From Celeribacter neptunius (GTDB lineage Bacteria > Pseudomonadota > Alphaproteobacteria > Rhodobacterales > Rhodobacteraceae), in assembly GCF_900113955.1 (NCBI RefSeq), contig NZ_FORH01000008.1:186001-250000 (forward strand): DNA of 64,000 nt, in the 5' to 3' direction. The notes under the pieces were generated by a model. The model did not search any database. It saw only the letters and a list, made by a program, of their open reading frames with translations, and was not told where the DNA came from. Shown here piece after piece: positions 17,317 to 24,905 of this stretch. Within the stretch, counting starts at the first letter, position 1, and each line of letters opens with the position of its first letter. The translations under genes were made by a program, and so were the position numbers.

Positions 17317-17451
17317 ATGTGGTATTTTGCCTGGCTTCTCGGCCTCCCGCTCGCCGCTCTGTTCGCGGTTCTGAACGCGATGTGGCTGGAAATGCGCGAA
17401 GATGCCTGCCTCGCCGATGAAGGTGGCGAAGCGTGCAATCGAGACACCTGA
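17317..17451 (+). CDS. cydX: Cytochrome bd small subunit CydX
   Basis: A 44-codon gene that length-filtered gene callers would miss. The peptide starts MWYFAWLLGLPLAALFAVLN and continues AMWLE, the hallmark of CydX/YbgT: one membrane helix followed by a short acidic tail. CydX stabilises haem binding in CydAB. GAGAAAGGA upstream is a good ribosome site, 16 bp after cydB. A strong hairpin follows, ending the operon. Confidence 0.93.
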   Translation: MWYFAWLLGLPLAALFAVLNAMWLEMREDACLADEGGEACNRDT

Positions 17452-17513
17452 TCTAAAGTCCTGCAGGCGGCATTCGACCTGCCCCTGCACCTCTCTTTGT
17501 CCCTTCAGGTGAC

Positions 17514-17548
17514 CGCTCCGGGGATGTCGTTCCACCATCCCCGGAGCG
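17514..17548 (+). terminator. Terminator of cydABX
   Basis: A perfect 13-bp stem, CGCTCCGGGGATG (17514-17526) pairing with 17536-17548, loop of 9 nt, followed by CCTTTC. It lies 63 bp after cydX. Confidence 0.75.
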
Positions 17549-17601
17549 CCTTTCAAACTGTGCCGCCCGCTGCCCTGTGGGCGGAATTTTCCGCACCAAA
17601 A

Positions 17602-17619
17602 ATATGCATACATATGCAT
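17602..17619. promoter_or_regulatory. Repeated ATATGCAT operator before the SQR-like gene
   Basis: ATATGCAT at 17602-17609 and again at 17612-17619, exactly one helical turn apart. The region is AT-rich and ends 23 bp before the chosen start. The repeat can also be read as an inverted repeat (ATGCAT-ACAT-ATGCAT). A repressor of the ArsR type (SqrR/BigR-like) would fit a sulfur-responsive gene, but the match to a known box is not established. Confidence 0.45.
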
Positions 17620-17642
17620 GCAAATATATTATGGAGAGAAAC

Positions 17643-18959
17643 ATGCACTCACCAAAATCCCCGGCGTTGAACCGCAGAGGATTCCTCGGTCTGGCGGCCG
17701 GGGCAACGGCGCTGACGGTGACCGCGGGCAACGCCCAGGCCGCCACCGTCAAGACCAACGCGAAAATCGTCATCATCGGCGCAGGTGCCGGCGGCACCGC
17801 GCTGTCGAACCGTCTGATGGACCGGCTCGAAGGTGCCCAGATCACCCTGATCGATCCGCGCAAGGAGCATCTGTATCAGCCCGGGCTGACACTCGTCGCC
17901 GCCGGGCTCAAACCGGCAGATTACGTCACCTCCGAGACCTCCGACTGGCTGCCCAAAGGCGTGACGCTCATTCAGGAAAAAGCCGCTGCCATCGACCCCG
18001 TCGCGAAAACCGTATCGACCGACGGCGGTCAGACACTGACCTACGATTTCCTCGTCGTGGCCCCGGGCCTCATTCTCGATCATGATGCCATCGAAGGCTT
18101 CTCGCTCGACATGGTCGGGGAAAACGGCATCGGTGCGCTCTACGCCGGACCGCAATATGCCGCCGCCACCTGGAAAGCCGCGTCGAAATTCATCGAAGAG
18201 GGCGGCCATGGCATTTTCACCCGTCCGGGCACCGAGATGAAATGCGCCGGCGCGCCTCTGAAACACACTTTCCTGATCGACGACCGTCTGCGTCGTGCCG
18301 GCAATCGCGGCAAGGCCGAGATCACCTATGGCGCTCATGATGGCGCGCTCTTCGGTGTGCCGATCGTCTCGGAAAAGGTGCGCATGCTGTTCGGCGATCG
18401 CGACATCGCTCCGGTCTATCGGCACACGGTGAAAGCCATCGATGCGGGCGCCAAGCGCGTGACCTTCAACACCGCCGAGGGCACCGAGGAGATGGATTAC
18501 GATTATATCCACCTGATCCCGCCGCAGCGCGCCCCCGAGGTGATCCGCCAGTCCGGCCTGTCCTGGGCCGACAAATGGACCGATCAGGGCTGGGTCGAAT
18601 GTGACATGGCAACGCTGCAGCACCTGCGCTACCCGGAGATCTGGGCGCTTGGCGACGTCGCCGGCGTGCCGAAAGGCAAAACCGCCGCCTCCGTCAAATG
18701 GCAGGTGCCGGTGGTCGAGGATCAGATCGTTTCCGCCATCGCCGGCACCACGCCGACCGAGACCTATGGCGGCTATACCTCGTGCCCGATGATCACCAAG
18801 ATCGGTCGCGCCATGCTGGTGGAGTTCGACTACAACAACAACCTGACCCCGTCCTTCCCGGGCATCATCCCGCCGCTCGAAGAGCTGTGGATTTCCTGGC
18901 TGATGAAAGAGGTGGCGCTGAAAGCCACCTATAACGCCATGCTGCGTGGCAAGGCCTGA
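17643..18959 (+). CDS. Tat-exported sulfide:quinone oxidoreductase-like flavoprotein
   Basis: FAD-dependent oxidoreductase of 438 residues. It starts with a twin-arginine signal (NRRGFLGLAAGA, arginines 11-12, likely cleavage after AQA near residue 33), so it should fold in the cytoplasm and be exported. The FAD-binding loop is IVIIGAGAGG. Two SQR-type cysteines remain (EMKCAGAP and TSCPMI); a third SQR cysteine is not obvious. The start at 17643 has GGAGAG 6 nt upstream; an ATG at 17631 would swallow that site. Natural substrate unproven: sulfide or another reduced sulfur species is likely. It is followed 12 bp later by a DUF5368 protein. Confidence 0.8.
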   Translation: MHSPKSPALNRRGFLGLAAGATALTVTAGNAQAATVKTNAKIVIIGAGAGGTALSNRLMDRLEGAQITLIDPRKEHLYQPGLTLVAAGLKPADYVTSETSDWLPKGVTLIQEKAAAIDPVAKTVSTDGGQTLTYDFLVVAPGLILDHDAIEGFSLDMVGENGIGALYAGPQYAAATWKAASKFIEEGGHGIFTRPGTEMKCAGAPLKHTFLIDDRLRRAGNRGKAEITYGAHDGALFGVPIVSEKVRMLFGDRDIAPVYRHTVKAIDAGAKRVTFNTAEGTEEMDYDYIHLIPPQRAPEVIRQSGLSWADKWTDQGWVECDMATLQHLRYPEIWALGDVAGVPKGKTAASVKWQVPVVEDQIVSAIAGTTPTETYGGYTSCPMITKIGRAMLVEFDYNNNLTPSFPGIIPPLEELWISWLMKEVALKATYNAMLRGKA

Positions 18960-18971
18960 GGAGAGAGCGAC

Positions 18972-19334
18972 ATGAAAGAACTCACTTTTGAAACCCTGAT
19001 CGCCGTGTTCGAGGAAATCTTCGGCCGCGGGCTGTTCTGGATCATGGTCGCCGCCGCCGCCGTGGTGACGCTGGCCTATCTCTTTGTGCTGATCCGTGAT
19101 CGCGCGGTGAGCTGGCGCAAATTCCTCTGGGCGCAGCTGTCGATGCCGGTGGGCGCCGTGGCCGCGGTCTGGTTCGTCATGGGCATGACCCACTCGAGCC
19201 CGGCGGACATCGGCGGGGCGGTGGATCTCATCGTTTTCCTGGGCGTTGCTGTGATGGGCGCGATCGGTATGGCGATCCTCGTCTACACGCTCGAGTCGCT
19301 GGTGAAACCGCGCAAAGCCAAATTGGAATCCTGA
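18972..19334 (+). CDS. DUF5368 membrane protein
   Basis: Protein of 120 residues with three predicted membrane helices (around residues 21-42, 52-75 and 86-108) and basic cytoplasmic ends. I recognise it as the DUF5368 type, a family found beside the SQR-like flavoprotein in Rhodobacteraceae. The 12-bp gap and the shared terminator make one transcription unit. An anchor or electron-accepting partner for the exported flavoprotein is an inference; no cofactor-binding motif is visible. Confidence 0.7.
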   Translation: MKELTFETLIAVFEEIFGRGLFWIMVAAAAVVTLAYLFVLIRDRAVSWRKFLWAQLSMPVGAVAAVWFVMGMTHSSPADIGGAVDLIVFLGVAVMGAIGMAILVYTLESLVKPRKAKLES

Positions 19335-19368
19335 GGGTCGTCCCGTTCCGTTCGACCTGAAGGGTGGG

Positions 19369-19403
19369 CGCCCCCGGTGTGCGGACCGGGGGCGTTCTTT
19401 TTT
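19369..19403 (+). terminator. Rho-independent terminator
   Basis: A perfect 10-bp stem, CGCCCCCGGT (19369-19378) with 19385-19394, six-nt loop, then TTCTTTTTT. It ends the SQR-like/DUF5368 unit. Confidence 0.93.
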
Positions 19404-19435
19404 GAACCGTGCCGGGCGCGTCGGTCGGGGGGCAC

Positions 19436-19945
19436 CTATGTGAATGAATAGGCGTAGACCTTGTTCAGATATTTCTGATCATCGATACGAAAATGCGTTT
19501 CTCCGACCTGTTCGAACCCGCGGGACAGATAGAAGGCAATCGCAGGCGCATTCTCCGCATTCGTCGTCAGCCAGACGGATGTTTCGGCCCTGTCCCGACA
19601 CTGTTGAAAGACCGCTTCCAAGAGCCGCTTGCCGATGCCCTTTCCATGATGACGGGGCTGCACATAGAATGTCGCAATCTCCGTATCGGAACAGCCCGCC
19701 ACCGGTGCTGTGCTGTCAGAAGAGACGCGGATGAAGCCGTCGATCCCTTCTTCGTTCTCGGAGACGAGGATGAATTGACGCGGGTCCGAGATCTGCTTTT
19801 CGATCTTTGCCGGTGTGAATTCGTTCAAGGCGAAATCGGCGAAAAAGCGGTTCACACCGCGTCGAAGATAGGTGCCGATCCAAACCTCAATCGAGATGGC
19901 GGCGATGCTGGATGCATCGGAACGGGTCGCTCTGCGTAAACTCAT
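19436..19945 (-). CDS. GNAT-family N-acetyltransferase
   Basis: Protein of 169 residues with the GNAT fold. The acetyl-CoA loop is VQPRHHGKGIGKRLLEAVF (R/Q-x-x-G-x-G/A). The C-terminal N-A-x-A-x-x-F-Y element is NAENAPAIAFYLSRGF. The frame is open upstream to 20131, but similarity starts at MSLRRATRSD, so the ATG at 19945 is used. The substrate cannot be predicted. The gene looks less GC-rich than its neighbours and lies alone between two transcription units, so it may be a later acquisition. The next 219 bp (19946-20164) show no gene. Confidence 0.8.
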   Translation of the reverse strand: MSLRRATRSDASSIAAISIEVWIGTYLRRGVNRFFADFALNEFTPAKIEKQISDPRQFILVSENEEGIDGFIRVSSDSTAPVAGCSDTEIATFYVQPRHHGKGIGKRLLEAVFQQCRDRAETSVWLTTNAENAPAIAFYLSRGFEQVGETHFRIDDQKYLNKVYAYSFT

Positions 19946-20164
19946 GTCCGACAGGCTTGATATTCCGGCGAGGATGTCAAGGACATCCCGTGTGACTGGG
20001 TGGCACCGCGAGAGTTGCACGCCCCTGGCCATGTCTGATTTTGCCGAGGAGGTGGTCCGCGCCGCGCCGCGGCGAGGGCGATTGGGTGGTCCAGATACAG
20101 CCTGCGGGGGCCGACGAAAGTCCGACACCAATCCGACGCTTTGCCGACAGGGCTTTCGCGGCGC

Positions 20165-20941
20165 CTATTCCGGTAGGAAGCGGCTCAGCGCAATCGCCTC
20201 CTGGTCGCCCATCAATGCCCAGGCGGTCTCCATATGCGCCTTCATGATCGCCCGTGCCGCCCCGGCGTCGCCCTCGCGCAGAGCCGCCAGCAACCGGGTC
20301 TGGAAATCCAGTCCGCGCAGTCGCAGCTCCGGGTTCACCGGGGTGTAGAGTTGGCGATAGGTGGTGATGTCGGACAGGAGCTTGACCATGAAATCGATGA
20401 CGAAACCCAGAAGCGGGTTCCTGGCCTGTTCCGCCAGCACCGCGTGAAAGCGCAGCGAGGCGATATGCTGTTCGCGCTCCTCGTCCTGGGTGCGCGCCGG
20501 CACCTGATAGAGCGCGATGATCTCGGCCAGTTGATCGAGCACTTCCGGGGACAGTTTGCCGGCCAGTGCCGCGGCGTTCTCGGGTTCGAGCGCGCGCCGC
20601 ATCTGATAGATGTCACCGATGGTCAGGTTCTTGAAATAGAAGTAATTTCCCAAGAGCGCCTTGGCGCGGGTGCGGCTGACCTCGTGGACAAAAGAGCCAC
20701 CGCCCGGTCCGGTCCGGGTCTTGATCAGGCCTTGCGCCTCGAGGATGCGCATCGCCTCGCGGATCGTGCCCTTGGCCATGCCGAAATGCGCCATCATCTC
20801 TGGCTCGGAGGGCAGCCGGTCGCCGGCCTGCATGCCGCGTTCGACCACCCAATCCTTGATCGCCTCGGCGACGCGGGCGGGGCGGGACAGCCGGGGTTCC
20901 GTCGGCTTTTCAGCCTTCGAGCGGGTGGTGGCAGGCGGCAA
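20165..20941 (-). CDS. GntR-family regulator with FCD domain
   Basis: Regulator of about 258 residues. The winged helix (about residues 25-95) has RLPSEPEMMAHFGMAKGTIREAMRILEAQGLI. An all-helical FCD ligand domain follows, with D/H-type metal-ligand positions such as LRFHAVLAEQ. No ATG lies at a sensible place; a TTG at 20941 with GGGAGAAG upstream is the best start, overlapping the ABC ATPase gene by 32 bp. It ends the peptide-importer operon and probably senses its substrate; the paired palindromes at 26548-26585 are likely targets. Confidence 0.82.
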   Translation of the reverse strand: MPPATTRSKAEKPTEPRLSRPARVAEAIKDWVVERGMQAGDRLPSEPEMMAHFGMAKGTIREAMRILEAQGLIKTRTGPGGGSFVHEVSRTRAKALLGNYFYFKNLTIGDIYQMRRALEPENAAALAGKLSPEVLDQLAEIIALYQVPARTQDEEREQHIASLRFHAVLAEQARNPLLGFVIDFMVKLLSDITTYRQLYTPVNPELRLRGLDFQTRLLAALREGDAGAARAIMKAHMETAWALMGDQEAIALSRFLPE

Positions 20942-21866
20942 GTTGATCTTCTCCCATCGGGCGCAGTCGGGGTTCTTCGGTGCGGCACAGTTCCGTGGCG
21001 TGCACACAGCGTCCGGCAAAGGCGCATCCGGGCGGCGGGTTGAGCGGATCGGGCAATTCGCTGTCCTTCTGCTCGGGGGCTGTGAGGGCCCGCCCGACCA
21101 CCGGCGCGCTTTCGGCCAGAAGCTTGGTATAGGGGTGTTTCGGGGATTTGAAAATATCCTCCGCCCTGCCGATCTCGACCACCGAACCGAAATAGAGCAC
21201 GACAACCCGGTCGGAGACCGCCTCGACCACCGCCAGATCGTGGGAAATGAACAGGTAGGTGAGATTGAATTGCGCTTTCAACTCGGCCAGCAGGTTCAGC
21301 ACCTGGGCCTGAACCGACACATCCAAGGCCGAGACAGGCTCGTCCAGAACCATGATTTCCGGGCTGGCCGCCAGCGCCCGGGCGATGCCGATCCGCTGGG
21401 CCTGACCGCCGGAGAACTCATGCGGATAGCGGTCGAGAAATTCCTCGCGCAGGTTGACCGAGGCGAAGATCTCGCGGGTCCGCTTGTCGCGCGCCGGCTT
21501 GTCGAGACCGTGCAGGCGCTTCAGCGGCACCTCCATGATCTGGCGAATGGTCTTGCGCGGGTTCAAGGACGAGATCGGGTCCTGAAATACATATTGAATG
21601 AGCCGCCCGAAAGCCGCCGGATCGGCGGTGTCGAGCGCCTTGCCGGCGATCTCGATCTGGCCTTTCGTGGGCTCCAACAGCCCGACCAGCATCCGTGCCA
21701 ATGTGGATTTGCCACAGCCGGATTCGCCGACGATGCCAAGGGTTTCGCCCTTCTCGACGGCAAAGGACATTGGCCGGACCGCGCGCACGCCGGGCGGTGC
21801 TTTGCCAAACAGCGGCTTGGCCAGCGGGAAGGTTTTCGCGAGTTCGGAGATTTTCAGCGCTTGCAT
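20910..21866 (-). CDS. Peptide-type ABC importer, ATP-binding protein (DppF-like)
   Basis: ATPase of 318 residues: Walker A GESGCGKST, Q-loop FQDPISSLNPR, signature SGGQAQRIGIARAL, Walker B MVLDEPVSALD. The C-terminal oligopeptide-transporter extension carries a cysteine cluster (PGCAFAGRCVHATELC), typical of the iron-sulfur site in DppD/F and OppD/F proteins. The start at 21866 overlaps the preceding stop as ATGA. Confidence 0.92.
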   Translation of the reverse strand: MQALKISELAKTFPLAKPLFGKAPPGVRAVRPMSFAVEKGETLGIVGESGCGKSTLARMLVGLLEPTKGQIEIAGKALDTADPAAFGRLIQYVFQDPISSLNPRKTIRQIMEVPLKRLHGLDKPARDKRTREIFASVNLREEFLDRYPHEFSGGQAQRIGIARALAASPEIMVLDEPVSALDVSVQAQVLNLLAELKAQFNLTYLFISHDLAVVEAVSDRVVVLYFGSVVEIGRAEDIFKSPKHPYTKLLAESAPVVGRALTAPEQKDSELPDPLNPPPGCAFAGRCVHATELCRTEEPRLRPMGEDQLAACHHPLEG

Positions 21867-23764
21867 CAGATGGCCTCCTCGGGAAACAGGCAACGCACGG
21901 CGCGAGCTGCCATGCCTTCGAGCGCCATGCCTTCGCGTGCCGTGCCTTTGAGCGCGATGGTGCCCGTGCGGCAGGTCTCGCTGGCCTTGTCACAACGCGC
22001 GGCAAAGGCGCAGCCCTCGGGCAGGTTGTCCACCACTGGTGGCAGGCCGGGGATCGTCGCCAGTTCGCGTCGCCCGCCACCGAGTTCCGGCACACAGGCA
22101 ATGAGGCGCTTGGTATAGGGATGGGCAGGGGCGTCGAGCACCGCCATGGTCGGACCTTCCTCGACGATCTGGCCGGCATACATCACCGCCACCCGGTCGC
22201 AGAGCTGCGCCACCACGCCGAAATCATGGGTGATGAAAATGATCGCCAGCCCGCGTTCGCGCCGCAGCTCATCCAGAAGCGCGAGGATCTGCGCCTGTAC
22301 CGTCACGTCCAATGCGGTCGTGGGTTCATCGGCGATGATCACGTCCGGATCGTTGGCCAAGGCCATGGCGATGCCCACGCGCTGGCGCATGCCGCCGGAC
22401 ATTTCATGCGGGAAATTGTCCAAGCGCTGCTCGGCATTGGGGATGCGCACGGATTTCAACAGCTCCAGCGCCTTGGCGCGCGCTTCCGTTCTGGACGTGT
22501 CGTGATGCGACTGGATCGCCTCGATCAGCTGATCGCCGATCTTGTAGAGCGGATGCAGCGTCGCCAGCGGGTCCTGAAAGATATAGGCGACATTCTCGCC
22601 ACGTTTGGCGCGCAGGCTCTCATAAGATGCTGATAGCAGATCCTCGCCGCCATAGCGCACCGCCCCGCCGGTCACCACGCCCGGCGGCGAGGCGACGAGC
22701 CCCATCACCGAGAGCGCGGTGACGGATTTTCCAGAGCCGGATTCGCCAATGATGCCAAGGCATTCGCCGGGGTTCACGTGGAGCGAGACCCGATTGACGG
22801 CGCGATAGATGCGCGGCCCGACATGGAATTGCGTCTCGAGTTCCTGCAGGTTCAGGAGGCCTTTCTGATCGGCCTCGGGCACCGCGCCCTTGCGGTCCAC
22901 GAGGGTCGTGGCGCGCGGACGCGAGAGCGCGCCGGATTTGAGCCGCGGATCGAGCGCATCGCGCACCCCGTCGCCCAGCAGATTGATCGACATGACGATG
23001 AGGAAAATCATCAGGCCCGGCACCACAGATGTATGTGGCGCGGTGATCAGTGCCGCGCGCGCCTCGCCCAGCATCGAACCGAGATCGGCGTCGGGTGGCT
23101 GGCTGCCAAGGCCGAGAAAACTCAGCCCGGCGGTCTCGAGGATCATCCAGCCTACCGTGGTGGAAATACCGATGACGATCACCGGCAGCACATTGGGCAA
23201 AAGCTCCGAGGTGATGATCCGTGTGTGCCCGAGGCCCGCGAGCCGTGCCGCGTCGATGAATTCGCGGCCTGCCAGCGAGACGGTGATGCCGCGGATGTTG
23301 CGGGCAAAGAACGGCACATTGACCGCCGCCACGGCGATCAGCGCATTCATCAATCCGGGGCCGAGGGCCGCGACAATGGCGAGTGCCAGAAGGATATAGG
23401 GAAAGGCCATCAGCATATCGATGCCGCGCATGATCAGATTGTCGATGCGCCCGCCGAAATAACCGGCGATGATGCCAATCGCAGAACCAACAAACGCGGC
23501 GGCAAAGGCCGAGATCAGCCCGATCGCCAAAGATACCCGCGTGCCATGCATCAGGCGGGCCATGAGGTCCCGCCCCAAATGGTCGGTGCCGAGAAGATGG
23601 CCTTCGGAAAACGGTCTGAGGAAGCGGTCGCCGGTGGCGGTGACATTCGGGTCGGGCAGGGGAAGCAGCGGTGCGATGAGCACCAGCACGAGGATCAGCC
23701 CCAGCACCACAGCCCCGAGACCGGCGAGCTTGTTGCGAAACAGCAGGCGAAGGAAAGTCGTCAT
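21866..23764 (-). CDS. Fused ABC permease and ATPase (DppC-DppD fusion)
   Basis: Protein of 632 residues. Residues 1-275 are a DppC-type permease (six helices, EAA loop around GREFIDAARLAGLGHTRI). After a short linker, residues 310-632 are a DppD-type ATPase: Walker A GESGSGKSV, Q-loop FQDPLATLHPL, signature MSGGMRQRVGIAMAL, Walker B VIIADEPTTALD, and a C-terminal cysteine cluster (GCAFAARCDKASETC). Such fusions fix the permease:ATPase ratio at 1:1. The tail contains three five-residue repeats (see 21906-21953). Frameshift-free throughout. Confidence 0.92.
   Translation of the reverse strand: MTTFLRLLFRNKLAGLGAVVLGLILVLVLIAPLLPLPDPNVTATGDRFLRPFSEGHLLGTDHLGRDLMARLMHGTRVSLAIGLISAFAAAFVGSAIGIIAGYFGGRIDNLIMRGIDMLMAFPYILLALAIVAALGPGLMNALIAVAAVNVPFFARNIRGITVSLAGREFIDAARLAGLGHTRIITSELLPNVLPVIVIGISTTVGWMILETAGLSFLGLGSQPPDADLGSMLGEARAALITAPHTSVVPGLMIFLIVMSINLLGDGVRDALDPRLKSGALSRPRATTLVDRKGAVPEADQKGLLNLQELETQFHVGPRIYRAVNRVSLHVNPGECLGIIGESGSGKSVTALSVMGLVASPPGVVTGGAVRYGGEDLLSASYESLRAKRGENVAYIFQDPLATLHPLYKIGDQLIEAIQSHHDTSRTEARAKALELLKSVRIPNAEQRLDNFPHEMSGGMRQRVGIAMALANDPDVIIADEPTTALDVTVQAQILALLDELRRERGLAIIFITHDFGVVAQLCDRVAVMYAGQIVEEGPTMAVLDAPAHPYTKRLIACVPELGGGRRELATIPGLPPVVDNLPEGCAFAARCDKASETCRTGTIALKGTAREGMALEGMAARAVRCLFPEEAI
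21906..21953 (-). repeat. Three 15-bp repeats in the fusion-protein tail
   Basis: Degenerate 15-bp units encode ALKGT, AREGM and ALEGM in tandem near the C-terminus of the permease-ATPase fusion. The period keeps the reading frame. Likely a recent slippage expansion of the linker before the last residues. Confidence 0.6.
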
Positions 23765-23784
23765 GGCGGCCCCTTGCGTCTTGA

Positions 23785-24732
23785 TCAGGTTTTGATGCGC
23801 GGATCGAGGAGGCTCTGGGCCACATCGACAGCGATGTTGAACAGCACGTAACAGGCGGCGACAAAGACGACGCCGCCTTGCACCAAAAGGATGTCACGCT
23901 TGAGAATGGCATCGACCAGCATCCGGCCCACGCCGGGCCATTGGAACACCATCTCGATATAGACCGCGCCGGAGAGCACGAAGCCCGCCTGAATGCCCAG
24001 CACCGGGATGATCGCCACCATGGCGGCGCGGAGCGCATGGCCCATCAGGACACGGCGTTCCTTGACGCCCTTGGCCCGTGCGGTGCGGATGTAATCCTGA
24101 CGCAGCACCTCGAGCATGGCAGAGCGCGACATCCGGGCGACCACACCGGTGGCTACGGCCGCGAGCGCGCCGGCGGGCATGATCAGATGGCGGATCAGAT
24201 CGGGCAGATCGCCGCCGCCATAGATCGCATACATACCCGAGACCGGCAGCAGGCGCAGGTCCACCGCGAAGATCAGGATCATCATCATGCCGAGGAAAAA
24301 CGACGGCACGGAAATGCCGATCAGCACGACGAAGGTGATGAGCTTGTCGGCGAGACCGTATTGCCGCGCGGCGGAGATGACGCCGGCGAGAATGCCCAGT
24401 ACGGCGCAGAGCACAAAAGAGGTGCCGGCGAGAACGAGTGTGGCGCTGAACCGTTCGAGGATTTCGTCCAAAACCGGCCGGTTGAGCGAAAAGGACCGCC
24501 CGAAATCGCCGGTCAACATATTGCCGAGCCAGATGAAATAGCGCTGCACCAAGGGTTTATCGAGGCCTAGATCGCGGTTCAGCTTTTCGACATTCTCCGG
24601 CGTCGCGTAGCTGCCGAGAATGGCGGTGGCGGGATCTCCGGGGATCATCGCCATGATCAGAAACACGATCACGGTGATGCCGAGGAGCACGGGAATGGCG
24701 GAAATCAGGCGTTTCAGGATGTAGCTGCCCAT
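23785..24732 (-). CDS. Peptide-type ABC importer, permease (DppB-like)
   Basis: Permease of 315 residues that begins with the DppB/OppB hallmark, a first helix followed by MIPGDPATAILG. The EAA loop is EVLRQDYIRTARAKGVKERRVLMGHALR. Six membrane segments are visible. It pairs with the fused permease-ATPase downstream (20 bp). Confidence 0.92.
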   Translation of the reverse strand: MGSYILKRLISAIPVLLGITVIVFLIMAMIPGDPATAILGSYATPENVEKLNRDLGLDKPLVQRYFIWLGNMLTGDFGRSFSLNRPVLDEILERFSATLVLAGTSFVLCAVLGILAGVISAARQYGLADKLITFVVLIGISVPSFFLGMMMILIFAVDLRLLPVSGMYAIYGGGDLPDLIRHLIMPAGALAAVATGVVARMSRSAMLEVLRQDYIRTARAKGVKERRVLMGHALRAAMVAIIPVLGIQAGFVLSGAVYIEMVFQWPGVGRMLVDAILKRDILLVQGGVVFVAACYVLFNIAVDVAQSLLDPRIKT

Positions 24733-24905
24733 GGGTGCGCTCCCCTGTTGGCTGGCGAAAAACGGATGTCGGAAACGTGTCGGCTTTCCGTCGGACTATT
24801 GTCGGGCACGGATGGCGGGCGCGGAAAGCCGCAGATGACCGGGCGCGATCCCTTGATCCCATGGCAGGGATCAGGGAACCGCGTCCGGAGATCAAGACTT
24901 GCAGA

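Noticed and set aside
19990-20020. TGGCAC followed by TTGCAC, resembling a sigma-54 promoter
   Set aside because: The GG to GC distance is 13 instead of 10 bp, so it does not fit the -24/-12 pattern.
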